Shown here: piece after piece, positions 26,512 to 39,459 of the stretch | How positions within the stretch are numbered: the stretch's first letter is position 1 | Layout: every line of letters begins with the position of its first letter | NCBI GenBank assembly: GCA_002311665.1 | Contig: DBYX01000023.1 | Location: 1 to 64,000, forward strand | Source: Lachnoclostridium sp. UBA1175 | GTDB lineage: Bacteria; Bacillota; Clostridia; Lachnospirales; Lachnospiraceae | Direction: 5' to 3' | DNA length: 64,000 bases | The notes under the pieces: generated by a model | Told to the model about the DNA's origin: nothing | What the model saw: the letters and a program-made list of their open reading frames with translations, nothing else | Database searches by the model: none | Made by a program: the position numbers and the translations under genes

Positions 26512-27690
26512 TCACTTCTCCGATTGTTCGCCGCCCTGCTTCGACGGCGTCGCAAATCCCGTCACGGTCGGAGTGTAACTTCCGTCCTCCTCGAGAAGGT
26601 ACTCTCCCGGTTCCGTGGGAGTCGCGCAGTTGTCCGCATCCGTTCCCGCAAGGAACGCTCTCCAGTCAAACACGGCCTCGACCGATGTGATCGCCACCGC
26701 GAGCATCGTGTCGTCCGGCTCCTTCGTCGTAAGCGCCTGCATCCACATACCGGGACGGCTCAGCGCGTTGACGACGCAGTTGTTCGTACGGCCCGCAAGC
26801 TTCAGGAACTCATAGCTGATCCCGGCCACAAGCGGCAGCAGCAGGATGCGCACGACAAATCTCACAAGAAACTTCAGGATGCGCGAGCTGCCCGTGTAGA
26901 TCGGGAACAGGTTGACTATGGAAAAAATAAGAATACTGATCACCATGACGAAGATCATAAAGCTCGTGCCACAGCGCTTGTGCTCCTTCGAGGACGCGCG
27001 CGCGTTGTCCACCGTCAGCTCCAGCCCGTGCTCGACACAGTTGATCGCCTTGTGCTCTGCGCCGTGATATCGGAACACTCTCTTGATCTCCTCCATCCGC
27101 GAGATCAGGACAATGTATCCGACGAAGATCGCGATCCGGAGGAGACCCTCCGTCACACTGGAAAATAAAGGCGATTTTACGCCGGTAACGCCTTCCAGAA
27201 ACGCGGTGATCGTGAACGGCAGCAGGATGAACAAAGCCACCGTCAACACGAGTGAAAGTGCGACCGTCGCACCGATCATCGCCGGTGTCATCATCGGCTT
27301 GGAATCGTCCTTCTTGTCTCCTTCGGCCTTCTCCGTCTCACCGGCGCTCTCCGCTTTCGATGCGTCGCTCTTCTTATCGGGATCCGCATCGCCGGATTTT
27401 GCCTTCTTCGCGTCGTCCTTCTTCGGGTCCGCCTCGTCGGCAAAATTGGCCGAGTACATCAGCGTACCCATACCGACGATCATGGACTCCACAAGGTTGA
27501 CGGCTCCGCGGATAAACGGCCATCCGAGCCACGGATGCTTCTCGGCGGCGCTGTGGTAATCCTTCACCAGGATGACCGTCTGACCGTCCGGTTTGCGCAC
27601 GGAAACGGCGTATTTGGTGCGGTTGCGCATCATCACGCCTTCCATCACGGCCTGTCCGCCGATCCCCGACGGTTTCAACTGCTCTGCCAT
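26512..27690 (-). CDS. DUF1385 integral membrane protein
   Basis: 392 residues. The opening GIGGQAVMEGVMMRNRTKYAVSVRK is the hallmark of DUF1385 (YqhQ-like). About four to five transmembrane segments follow, with the conserved FRYHGAEHKAINCVEHG in the middle. An unusual charged insertion rich in Lys, Asp and Ala fills about 85-130. The function is not established. It is conserved next to rpmE, prmC and prfA in clostridia. Confidence 0.9.
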   Translation of the reverse strand: MAEQLKPSGIGGQAVMEGVMMRNRTKYAVSVRKPDGQTVILVKDYHSAAEKHPWLGWPFIRGAVNLVESMIVGMGTLMYSANFADEADPKKDDAKKAKSGDADPDKKSDASKAESAGETEKAEGDKKDDSKPMMTPAMIGATVALSLVLTVALFILLPFTITAFLEGVTGVKSPLFSSVTEGLLRIAIFVGYIVLISRMEEIKRVFRYHGAEHKAINCVEHGLELTVDNARASSKEHKRCGTSFMIFVMVISILIFSIVNLFPIYTGSSRILKFLVRFVVRILLLPLVAGISYEFLKLAGRTNNCVVNALSRPGMWMQALTTKEPDDTMLAVAITSVEAVFDWRAFLAGTDADNCATPTEPGEYLLEEDGSYTPTVTGFATPSKQGGEQSEK

Positions 27691-27778
27691 ATCTTCACTC
27701 CTTACCGGCTGACGCGCTCCGCGCGACGCCGCTGCCCCCGCGCAGCCACCCCGGCCGGCACGGTGTTTCTATAAAATA

Positions 27779-27804
27779 TGCCTTGACAAAAAATTGTCAA
27801 GGCA
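27779..27804 (-). terminator. Hairpin after rpmE
   Basis: A perfect 11-bp inverted repeat, TGCCTTGACAA with TTGTCAAGGCA, lies about 30 bases past the L31 stop. On the minus strand it is followed by TATTTTATAG, a weak U tract. Confidence 0.65.
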
Positions 27805-27832
27805 TAGTCATGTTTCTTTCCGAGCTCAGTTA

Positions 27833-28030
27833 TCAGAAGCCGTACTTCTTGTTGAACTTCTCAATCGCACCGCGCGCCTGAGCAGCCTTCTTCTGGCCGG
27901 TATAGAATGTATGGCACTTGGAGCAGATTTCAACATGGATCTCCGACTTCGTGGATCCGGTCACAAACTCATTGCCACAGTTGCATGTTACCTTTGCCTG
28001 ATAATATTTCGGCTGAATTCCTTCCTTCAT
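27833..28030 (-). CDS. rpmE: 50S ribosomal protein L31 (zinc-binding type)
   Basis: 65 residues from the Met at 28030, chosen because the family begins MKxxIxPxY and GAGG is 8 bases away; the Met three codons earlier is too close. The four-cysteine zinc site is complete: CNCGN near 16-20 and [11 protein letters not shown] near 36-46. Zinc-binding L31 is the form normally replaced by a Cys-less copy under zinc starvation; no such copy is in this window. Confidence 0.95.
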   Translation of the reverse strand: MKEGIQPKYYQAKVTCNCGNEFVTGSTKSEIHVEICSKCHTFYTGQKKAAQARGAIEKFNKKYGF

Positions 28031-28196
28031 GTCATTCACCTCGTAATTCTGTATTCGGCCGTCCGGGTGTCCCGGGTGCCCATTAGGAAGCGCTGAATCA
28101 ATCAGCGTTTCGTAACACTCATTTGAACAGCTTTTGTATTATATCATAGCATTTTCGGAAATGCAACACCATTTTTCACGAATAATCGCAATCTCA

Positions 28197-29690
28197 TCAG
28201 TTCTTAATGACCGTGACGCTGCTGTCCCAAACCGAGGTATCATAGTCCAGATTCGGGTTGTTTCTGAGATCCAGAACCTCGATGTCGTTGAACTGGCACT
28301 GCAGACAAACCAGGTTCGGATTGTTGGTGACATCCAGCTTTTCGAGATAGTTCACGCTGCACACGAGCCCCTCCAGTTTCTTCAGATTCTTCAGGTACAG
28401 GCTGGTAAGATAGTTGTTGCCGCATTCAAGGTCTTTCAGCAGCGTGCAGGAACCGATCGCGAGCGTTGTGATCTTGTTGCTGTCGCACTCCAGGTGAGTG
28501 AGTTTCTTGCACTTGTTCAGATCCAGCTTGGTGAGGTTGCAGCCGTAGCACAGGAGCACCTTCAGCTCCGTGTTGGCCGCCAGATACAGCGACGATACGT
28601 CGCTGCACGAACAGTCGAGATATGTGAGCTCCTTGCAGCCGCTCACGATCAGCGTCTCTACGTACGAGTCGTTGCAGATGATCCGCTTGAGTTTCGTGTT
28701 CGCGCGGAGATCCAGTTCCTTGATATTGTTCCAGTGGCAATCCAGTTCCAGAAGCTGTTTGTTCATGCTCAGATCCAGTGATTCGATCTGGTTTCTGCCG
28801 CACCACAGAACCTTGAGTGCCATGAAATACTGAATGCCGTCCATATTCTTGATCATGTTTTCGGGCTCTTCCGCCTCACCGACGACATTGATCTTCGTAA
28901 CGGCCAGAAGCTCCGTGCCGCGAAGCTTGCTGTCCTTATTGGTGTCATACTTCTTCACCGCTTTCCGGAAGTTCGCATCCGGAAAATAAGTCGAGTTGAT
29001 GGGGACATACGTCACCACACTGACCTCGGACGTTGCCACGGTCTTGCCCTTGGCGTCCTTGATGATGCAGCGCACTTTGTATTTGTCGTGAGCCGCCTGT
29101 GCGGTGAGCTTGAACTCCGGCGTCTTCGCGCTCGCTGCGGTGGAACTCTTCCAGGTCGTCGTACCCGGAGCCTTCGTCTGCCACTGATACGTGAGAGGCG
29201 TGCTGCCGACTGCCGTCACTGCGAAGATTCCCTGCGTACCGATGACGATGCTCAGGCTCTTCGGCTGCTTCACGATCTTCAGGCCGCTTGCGATCGTGAC
29301 GGTGAGTGTCGCAGGCCTGGTATACTCCACATCCCCGGAGCCGTTGTCCGTTATGCGGCAGCGGAACTGATAACCGCTGTGACCTTCCTGCGCCGTGATG
29401 GAAAATGCGGCCTTATTCGCGCTCGCGTTGGTGGAATTCATCCACTGCGTCGAGCCGGGTGCCTTCGTCTGCCACTGATACTTCAGCGTGCCCTCGCCGG
29501 TCGCCGATACCGTGAACTTCGCGGTCTTGCCCGCCGCCACGGTCACATCCTTCGGCTCTGCCTTGATATCGATGGTGGAGCCCATGGCGGACGCCGCTCC
29601 GCCGAGATTGAGGGCCGGCGCCAGTGCGATCGCGCATACGAGCGCCAGCATCACCGCCAGGATACGTCTTACCGTTTTGTTTTTGAACAT
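28197..29690 (-). CDS. Secreted Ig-like/leucine-rich-repeat protein 1
   Basis: 497 residues with a clear signal peptide (MFKNKTVRR plus a hydrophobic core to about 35). Two Ig-like modules of about 92 residues follow (about 42-228), each with the pattern TLKYQWQTKAPG...W then GYQFRC. An EF-hand-like loop, DTNKDSKLRGTEL, lies near 250. The rest is a run of about ten 20-22-residue leucine-rich repeats (L-x-x-L-x-C-x-x-N-x-L-x-x-L-D-L/V). No LPXTG, SLH or other anchor is seen at the C-terminus. It lies last of three paralogues on the strand. A surface-binding role is likely; the ligand is unknown. AAGGAGG supports the start. Confidence 0.85.
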   Translation of the reverse strand: MFKNKTVRRILAVMLALVCAIALAPALNLGGAASAMGSTIDIKAEPKDVTVAAGKTAKFTVSATGEGTLKYQWQTKAPGSTQWMNSTNASANKAAFSITAQEGHSGYQFRCRITDNGSGDVEYTRPATLTVTIASGLKIVKQPKSLSIVIGTQGIFAVTAVGSTPLTYQWQTKAPGTTTWKSSTAASAKTPEFKLTAQAAHDKYKVRCIIKDAKGKTVATSEVSVVTYVPINSTYFPDANFRKAVKKYDTNKDSKLRGTELLAVTKINVVGEAEEPENMIKNMDGIQYFMALKVLWCGRNQIESLDLSMNKQLLELDCHWNNIKELDLRANTKLKRIICNDSYVETLIVSGCKELTYLDCSCSDVSSLYLAANTELKVLLCYGCNLTKLDLNKCKKLTHLECDSNKITTLAIGSCTLLKDLECGNNYLTSLYLKNLKKLEGLVCSVNYLEKLDVTNNPNLVCLQCQFNDIEVLDLRNNPNLDYDTSVWDSSVTVIKN

Positions 29691-29731
29691 CTCATTTTCC
29701 TCCTTCTCCGTACATCCCGGGGCCCGGAATG

Positions 29732-31954
29732 TTACATATAATGTACGATGCCGGGATTGTTGCCCGAACCGGTCGTCACCTGCACTCCGTAGGATACCTC
29801 ACAGTATTCCAGTTCCTTGTTCTTGCTGATATCCAGCTTTGTCAGGTCGTTGCTGCTGGCAAGCAGCCGGAGCAGCTTCGTGTTGTTCGCCAGATTCAGC
29901 GAAGACAGCTGGTTGTCGCCGCACCAGAGTTCTTCCAGCTCGGTATTTTTGGCCACATTGAGCGAAGTCAGGCTGTTACTGTAGCAGTCGAGCTGCACAA
30001 GCGCCTTGTTGTTCCGCACATCGAGCCTTGTCAGACGGTTGTTGCCGCAGTTAAACCGCTCAAGCTCTGCCAAATTGCTGACATCCAGCGTGGTCAGGTT
30101 GTTGAACGAACAGCTGAACGTCCGGAGTCTTATGTTCTTGCTCACATCGAGCGAAGTGAGCGAATTGTCGTCGCACTCCAGGTACAGCAACTTGACATTT
30201 TTCGTAAGATTCAGCTTGGTCAGCTTGTTGTAAGCGCAAAATAACTGCACCAATTCCCTGTTCTTCGTGACGTCCAGAGCCTTCAGCCGGTTCTGGCCGC
30301 ACAGCAGATAGTTCAGGTTCGGGTTGCAACTCGTGTTCAGACCGGTCAGATCATTGTTGTAGCACATAAGCTTGCGCAGCGAGGTGAGCGTGCTCACGTC
30401 CAGCGTCTTCAATCGATTCTGACCGCACCAGAGCTCGCGCAGCGACAGATTCTGACTGACATCCAGCGAAGTCAGCTTGTTCTGCGCGCAGTTGAGTGAC
30501 TCAAGATCCGCAAAATACTCAATGCCGGTCAGGTCCGCAATGCCGTACGAGTCGACATCGATCGAGTGCATCCCCTCGAGCTCGCTCCAGGTGAGCACGT
30601 TGCTCCCGTCCTTATCGTACCATTTTACGAACTCGCGGAATATATCGTCCGGAAAATTCTTCTCGTTGAGCTTTCCGTCGCTGATCTTCAGCGTAGCCGC
30701 CGCCGAGCTGGACGACTGCCCGTTGGCGTCCGTCACAACGCAGCGGAACCGGTAACCGTCGTGTCCGTTCTGCGCGGTGAGAACGAAGATCGGGCTCTTC
30801 GCCGTCGCGTTCGTCGAATCTTTCCATTCCGTCGCGCCGGGAGCCTTCGTCTGCCACTGGTATTTCAGCGTGCCCTTGCCGTCTGCGCAAACCATAAACT
30901 TCGCGGGTGCTCCCACGAGCGCTCTGACATTGTCCGACTGCGCCAGGATCGCCGGCTTGACCGTCAGGGTTGCCGCGCACGAGATTGCGCGCTTCCCGTC
31001 GCCGTCCGTCACAACACAGCGGAACTGATAGCCTCCGTGTGCGACCTGTGCGGTAATCACAAGCTCGGCCGACTTCGCGCTCGTCGCTGTGGAGTTCTTC
31101 CACTCTGTCGTCCCGGGTGCCAATGTCTGCCACTGATACTTCAGTGTCGCCTTGCCTGACGCGACGACCGAGAACTTCGCCGTGTCGCCGACCTTGGCGG
31201 CGGTGTTCTTCGGGAGCGTCGTGACGGACGGGCCGTTGTTGTTTCTCACCATCAGCGTCGCCACGCTCGAGACGGACTCATTTCCGTTGCCGTCCGTGAC
31301 AATGCAGCGCACCTTAAAACCGTTGTGATTGAGCTTGGGCGTGATCTTGAAGGTAGCCTTTTTCGCGGTCGCGTTCGTCGAGTTCTTCCACGTCGAAGTG
31401 TTCGGCGCCAGCGTCTGCCACTGATATTTCAGCGTCGCCTTGCCGGTCGCCGCAACCGTGAACGAAGCCTCCTTGCCGACAACGACGGTCTGATTTTTCG
31501 GCTGCGTCGTGATCTTCGGCTTGACCGTCAGAACCGCGACTGTCGTCGTAACGGTCCTCGTCTTTCCGTCCTTCACCTTGCAGCGGACCTTGTACCCGTT
31601 GTGGCCGATCTGCGCGGTGATGGTGAATTTCGCCGTTTTCGCGCTCGCGTTCGTCGAATTCTTCCACTCCGTATCACCCGGCGCCAGCGTCTGCCACTGA
31701 TAAGCCAGCTTATCGTTGCCGGTCGCTCCGACCGTGAACTTTGCAGTTTCTCCCACGACCACCGTCGTGTTCCTCGGCTGCGTATTGATCGTCGCTTCGC
31801 GCAGCACGATTCCCGTGCGACCGATGTCCCGCGCCTGCGCACTCTTCGCCGACGTCCCCGCAGCCGCGAACGACTCCGTGAGCATTGCCGCGAAAAGAAC
31901 GCTCAGAATTGCCAGCACAGCACCGAGTCTGTGCATTGCTCGCTTCCGGATCAT
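29732..31954 (-). CDS. Secreted Ig-like/leucine-rich-repeat protein 2 (four Ig-like modules)
   Basis: 740 residues, the longest of the three. After the signal peptide (about 1-33) come four Ig-like modules (about 52-420), each ending in a GYKFRC-type strand and VTD-x-x-G. Then an EF-hand-like DKDGSNVLTWSEL loop and about 13 leucine-rich repeats (for example LTSLDVSKNIRLRTF) to the end. No anchor motif is visible. The extra pair of Ig modules relative to its neighbours suggests internal duplication or recombination. The gap to paralogue 1 is 41 bases, so they are probably co-transcribed. Confidence 0.85.
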   Translation of the reverse strand: MIRKRAMHRLGAVLAILSVLFAAMLTESFAAAGTSAKSAQARDIGRTGIVLREATINTQPRNTTVVVGETAKFTVGATGNDKLAYQWQTLAPGDTEWKNSTNASAKTAKFTITAQIGHNGYKVRCKVKDGKTRTVTTTVAVLTVKPKITTQPKNQTVVVGKEASFTVAATGKATLKYQWQTLAPNTSTWKNSTNATAKKATFKITPKLNHNGFKVRCIVTDGNGNESVSSVATLMVRNNNGPSVTTLPKNTAAKVGDTAKFSVVASGKATLKYQWQTLAPGTTEWKNSTATSAKSAELVITAQVAHGGYQFRCVVTDGDGKRAISCAATLTVKPAILAQSDNVRALVGAPAKFMVCADGKGTLKYQWQTKAPGATEWKDSTNATAKSPIFVLTAQNGHDGYRFRCVVTDANGQSSSSAAATLKISDGKLNEKNFPDDIFREFVKWYDKDGSNVLTWSELEGMHSIDVDSYGIADLTGIEYFADLESLNCAQNKLTSLDVSQNLSLRELWCGQNRLKTLDVSTLTSLRKLMCYNNDLTGLNTSCNPNLNYLLCGQNRLKALDVTKNRELVQLFCAYNKLTKLNLTKNVKLLYLECDDNSLTSLDVSKNIRLRTFSCSFNNLTTLDVSNLAELERFNCGNNRLTRLDVRNNKALVQLDCYSNSLTSLNVAKNTELEELWCGDNQLSSLNLANNTKLLRLLASSNDLTKLDISKNKELEYCEVSYGVQVTTGSGNNPGIVHYM

Positions 31955-32044
31955 CTCCTGCTACCTCCCCTGGCATCGCGGCAGAAGCCGCAATGACCGT
32001 TATGAACGATATCTCACCGGGACAAGCCGGTGTTAAAACCTCGA

Positions 32045-33544
32045 TTAGTATGCGATGACGTATATGACTTTGATCCCGGCCTCGTCCTCGCCCGTCACTT
32101 CAACCCCGACATCAACCTCACAGTGATGGAGATTCGTGTTCTTGCTGACGTCAAGCTTCTTAATCCAGTTGAGGGTGCAGCTCATTTCCCTCAGTTCCGT
32201 ATTCCTGGATATATCCAGTTTCTCCACATAGTTGTCATCCAGATGCAGTTCCGTCAGATTCGGGGCCTTCGTGACATCCAGTGCGATCAGGTCGTTGGAT
32301 CCCGCATAAAGCCATTCCATCTTCGGGTTGTTGCTGAGATTAAGCGTTTTCAGAAGATTGCAATCGCAGAAAACATATTTCATCTTAGGATTTCTGGTCA
32401 GATTCAACGTCTCCAGGAAGTTGGAGCCACACTGAAGATACTCCAGCTTCGGATTCTTGGTCACATTCAGCTTCTTCAGATTACACAGTTCGCATTTCAG
32501 CGTGTCCAGCTCGGGATTTTTCGTCACATCGATCGTGCCGATCGAGTTATAATCGCAGTAGAACAGCTTCAGCTTAGGCAGTTTCTTGATCTGCTCCACG
32601 GACGTTATCTCGGAGTTGTTGCACTCCAGATAATACAGTTCATAGAACATCTCAATACCGCTCATATCCTCACACACGGAATGATCCAACCCGATGCTCT
32701 TGATCGGTTCGATCTCATCCCAGGTAAGTACCGTACTGCCGTCCTTGTCGAACATCATAACGATGTCTCGGAGATACGGGTCCGGAAAATTCTTCACGTT
32801 GATCTTTCCGTCACGGATCGTTATCGTCTCGGGCGATGACGTGTTCTTCTGTCCGTTACCGTCCGTCACGACGCAGCGGAACTGGTAACCGTTGTGACCG
32901 CTCTGCGCCGTGATCTTGAATACCGACTGCTTCGCGGTCGCGTTGGTTGAATTCTTCCACGTGATTGAGCCCGGAGCCTTCATCTGCCACTGATACTTCA
33001 GCGTGCCCTTGCCCTTGGCGATGACACGCAGGCTCAGATGCCCGCCGACAACGGGATCGATATCACCGGTCTGCCCTACGATCCCCGGTTTCACCGTCAG
33101 AGTTGCTTCACCGGAGGTCTTCTCTGCGCCCTTCGAATCCTTCACGATACAGCGGAACTTATAGCCGTGATGACCGGCCTGTACGGTAATGCTCAGCGTC
33201 TGCTTCTTCGCCGTCGAGTTTGTGGAGTTCTTCCACGTGCTTGAACCCGGGGCCTTCGTCTGCCACTGATAGGAAAGCTTACCCGAGCCGGTCGCAACAA
33301 CCGTGAATTTCGCGGTGGAATCCACGGCTACCGTCGCGCTCTGGGGCTGCGTCGTGATCGTGACCGCCGGATTGACCGGCAGCTTCACGGTTCCGATCGC
33401 GGCCGATGTCCCAGCCTCATTCAGGCCCGCGCGGTTCGCGTGACGGGCCGAAGCGCCTGCCGCAAGAAGCCCTATCGCGCACACAAGGGCGATCATTACG
33501 GACAACATCATCCGTCTCACGGAATTTCTCTTTTCTCTCTTCAT
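32045..33544 (-). CDS. Secreted Ig-like/leucine-rich-repeat protein 3
   Basis: 499 residues: signal peptide (about 1-33), two Ig-like modules (about 58-245), an EF-hand-like DKDGSTVLTWDEI loop near 268, then about ten leucine-rich repeats. The C-terminus (CEVDVGVEVTGEDEAG) resembles that of paralogue 2 (CEVSYGVQVTTGSG), so the two share a cap. It is first in the likely three-gene operon, with GGAGGTGA before the ATG. No anchor is seen. Confidence 0.85.
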   Translation of the reverse strand: MKREKRNSVRRMMLSVMIALVCAIGLLAAGASARHANRAGLNEAGTSAAIGTVKLPVNPAVTITTQPQSATVAVDSTAKFTVVATGSGKLSYQWQTKAPGSSTWKNSTNSTAKKQTLSITVQAGHHGYKFRCIVKDSKGAEKTSGEATLTVKPGIVGQTGDIDPVVGGHLSLRVIAKGKGTLKYQWQMKAPGSITWKNSTNATAKQSVFKITAQSGHNGYQFRCVVTDGNGQKNTSSPETITIRDGKINVKNFPDPYLRDIVMMFDKDGSTVLTWDEIEPIKSIGLDHSVCEDMSGIEMFYELYYLECNNSEITSVEQIKKLPKLKLFYCDYNSIGTIDVTKNPELDTLKCELCNLKKLNVTKNPKLEYLQCGSNFLETLNLTRNPKMKYVFCDCNLLKTLNLSNNPKMEWLYAGSNDLIALDVTKAPNLTELHLDDNYVEKLDISRNTELREMSCTLNWIKKLDVSKNTNLHHCEVDVGVEVTGEDEAGIKVIYVIAY

Positions 33545-33625
33545 TATTCACCTCCGGAAACAAAAACCGGGGAGGCGGTGATCCCATCATCGCCTCCCTG
33601 CACAATGAGTGTATCAGTAACTTTC

Positions 33626-33654
33626 AGTTTAGCAGATTACTATAGCACAGTCAA
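33626..33654 (-). promoter_or_regulatory. Promoter of the Ig/LRR gene cluster
   Basis: TTGACT (33649-33654) and TAAACT (33626-33631) are 17 bases apart on the minus strand, about 80 bases before paralogue 3. The -35 lies directly behind the rho hairpin. Confidence 0.55.
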
Positions 33655-33658
33655 GAGT

Positions 33659-33680
33659 TACGGGCGGTTTACACCGCCCG
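33659..33680 (-). terminator. Hairpin downstream of rho
   Basis: ACGGGCGG pairs with CCGCCCGT around TTTACA, immediately after the rho stop. There is no T run, so termination may be incomplete. Confidence 0.5.
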
Positions 33681-33687
33681 TTATGAC

Positions 33688-35277
33688 TCATCTCATAATG
33701 ATCTGCATGAACTCCTGGTTGTTCTTCGTGCGAACAAGCAGGTTGATGATCTTCTCGATCGATTCCTCCGCGGATTTGCCGTTAAATGCCTTGCGCATCA
33801 TATTGTTGACCCTCTGCTCGGTCTCCGTCAGCAGCAGATCCTCACGGCGCGTGCTCGACTTCGGCAGGTCGATCGCGGGGAAAATGCGTCTCTCCGACAG
33901 GTCGCGGTTCAGCACGAGCTCCATGTTGCCGGTGCCCTTAAATTCCTCGTAGATGACATCGTCCATACGGCTTCCCGTGTCCACCAGCGCCGTCGCAAGG
34001 ATCGTCAGGCTTCCGCCCTCCTTCATACAGCGCGCCGCGCCGAAGAACTTCTTGGGCATATAGAGAGCGTTCGGATCGAGACCGCCGGACAGCGTGCGCC
34101 CGCTGGATACGCAGGTCAGGTTGTACGCACGCGCGAGTCGCGTGATACTGTCGAGCAGGATCACCACGTCCTCGCCGTACTCCACGAGTCTCTTGGCGCG
34201 CTCCATCGTCATCTCCGACACACGGCGGTGGCGATTCGGCTCCTCGTCGAAGGTGGAGTATATGACCTCCGCATTGTAATCCTTCACGAAATCCTTGAAG
34301 TCGGTAACCTCCTCGGGACGTTCGTCGATCAGCAATATGATCAGATGCACGCTCTTGTGGTTGACAAGGATGGACTTCGCGATCTGCTTGAGGAGCGTCG
34401 TCTTGCCGGCCTTAGGCTGCGACACGATCATACCGCGCTGTCCCTTTCCGATCGGTGAGAAGAGGTCCACGATGCGCGTTGAAACACCGCACCCGGGATA
34501 CTCCATCCGCAGTCTCTCGTGAGGGAACACCGGCGTCAGTCTGTCGAAGCGGCGTCTGCGCATCGCGAGTTCCGGCGCCTTGTCGTTGATCTTCGTGATG
34601 TGGTGCAGCGGAACGAACTTCTCCCCGGAACCGGGGCTCACTCTCTTGAGCGTTCCCTCGACCACATCGCCGGTCGTAAGATTGTATCTGCGGATCATCG
34701 AGGGATTGATGTACACGTCATGCTCGCTCGGCAGATAATTGTCGTTGCGAAGGAAGCCGTAGTTGTCCGAGCAGATCTCGAAGATACCTCTGCGGATCAC
34801 GCCCGAGTCCGACGGATCGCCCTGCTGTGCGGGACGGTTGTCCGCATTCTCGCTTCGTGCCGGACGGGCGTCCGTCCTTGCCTCGGCATTCTCGCTTCTC
34901 GCGGGACGGTTGTCCGCTCTCGTCTCCTCGCCCTCGTTGCCCGCCGGGCGCGCTTCCGCGTTCTGCGGTCTGCCGACCGTGCGGCGCACGAGTCTCCGCT
35001 GCGGAGTTTGCGTTCCCTGCCCGGATTCCGTGTTCTGCCGGGCCTCGCCTGTCGCTGCGGCAGGTGCGGCCGGAGTTGCCGGTGCAGTCTCCGCAACCGG
35101 CTCCTGCGCGCTCTCCGCCGACTGCACCTGCGGTTCCTTCGGCGCCTCGGCGGAGGAATTCATCTGCTCGAGCAGCGCCACCATATCCGCCTTGCGCATC
35201 GAGCTGTAGCCCGCGACATGCTTCTCGCGAAGGAGCGCGCGAAGCTCGGCGAGCGACATTTCCGTATAGTTTGCCAT
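33688..35277 (-). CDS. rho: Transcription termination factor Rho
   Basis: 529 residues from the ATG at 35277, with AGGAGA upstream. Rho-N ([27 protein letters not shown]) is followed by a low-complexity insert of about 100 residues rich in Ala, Arg, Glu and Pro with repeats of the type ARPARSENA. The RNA-binding OSB-like domain (about 160-230) and the hexameric ATPase follow, with the P-loop [14 protein letters not shown] and [13 protein letters not shown]-terminal inserts of this type are known in high-GC Gram-positive and some clostridial Rho proteins. Confidence 0.95.
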   Translation of the reverse strand: MANYTEMSLAELRALLREKHVAGYSSMRKADMVALLEQMNSSAEAPKEPQVQSAESAQEPVAETAPATPAAPAAATGEARQNTESGQGTQTPQRRLVRRTVGRPQNAEARPAGNEGEETRADNRPARSENAEARTDARPARSENADNRPAQQGDPSDSGVIRRGIFEICSDNYGFLRNDNYLPSEHDVYINPSMIRRYNLTTGDVVEGTLKRVSPGSGEKFVPLHHITKINDKAPELAMRRRRFDRLTPVFPHERLRMEYPGCGVSTRIVDLFSPIGKGQRGMIVSQPKAGKTTLLKQIAKSILVNHKSVHLIILLIDERPEEVTDFKDFVKDYNAEVIYSTFDEEPNRHRRVSEMTMERAKRLVEYGEDVVILLDSITRLARAYNLTCVSSGRTLSGGLDPNALYMPKKFFGAARCMKEGGSLTILATALVDTGSRMDDVIYEEFKGTGNMELVLNRDLSERRIFPAIDLPKSSTRREDLLLTETEQRVNNMMRKAFNGKSAEESIEKIINLLVRTKNNQEFMQIIMR

Positions 35278-35508
35278 AACAGTTCTCCTATTACCGATTG
35301 TCCTGCTCTCCCGCGGCCGCCACGTCGCAAAGCCTCGGATACACAAAGAAGACGCCCTCGTCCGTCGCGGACTGCGCCGGAGAAAGAACAGAAACACCGG
35401 TCTGTATATTCATTATTCGTCTGTTCGTTGTTGGGAATGATAAAACGGATCCTGCCACCCCGAAGGGTCGGCATTTTCGATATAAAAACTGCGATAAAAA
35501 AGCTGGGA

Positions 35509-35552
35509 TAAAAAAAGATAACCGCGGAGCGGAGGGATTCTCCGCCCCGCGG
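35509..35552 (-). terminator. rpoC terminator
   Basis: CCGCGG-A-GCGGAG pairs with CTCCGC-C-CCGCGG around a short loop. On the minus strand it is followed by TTATCTTTTTTTATC, 13 bases past the rpoC stop. Confidence 0.88.
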
Positions 35553-35564
35553 AACTAAGATCAT

Positions 35565-39419
<3,855 letters not shown>

Positions 39420-39459
39420 AGCCAGTAAGCTACTCCTTCCCTGTTCAGTTTGAAAGATA

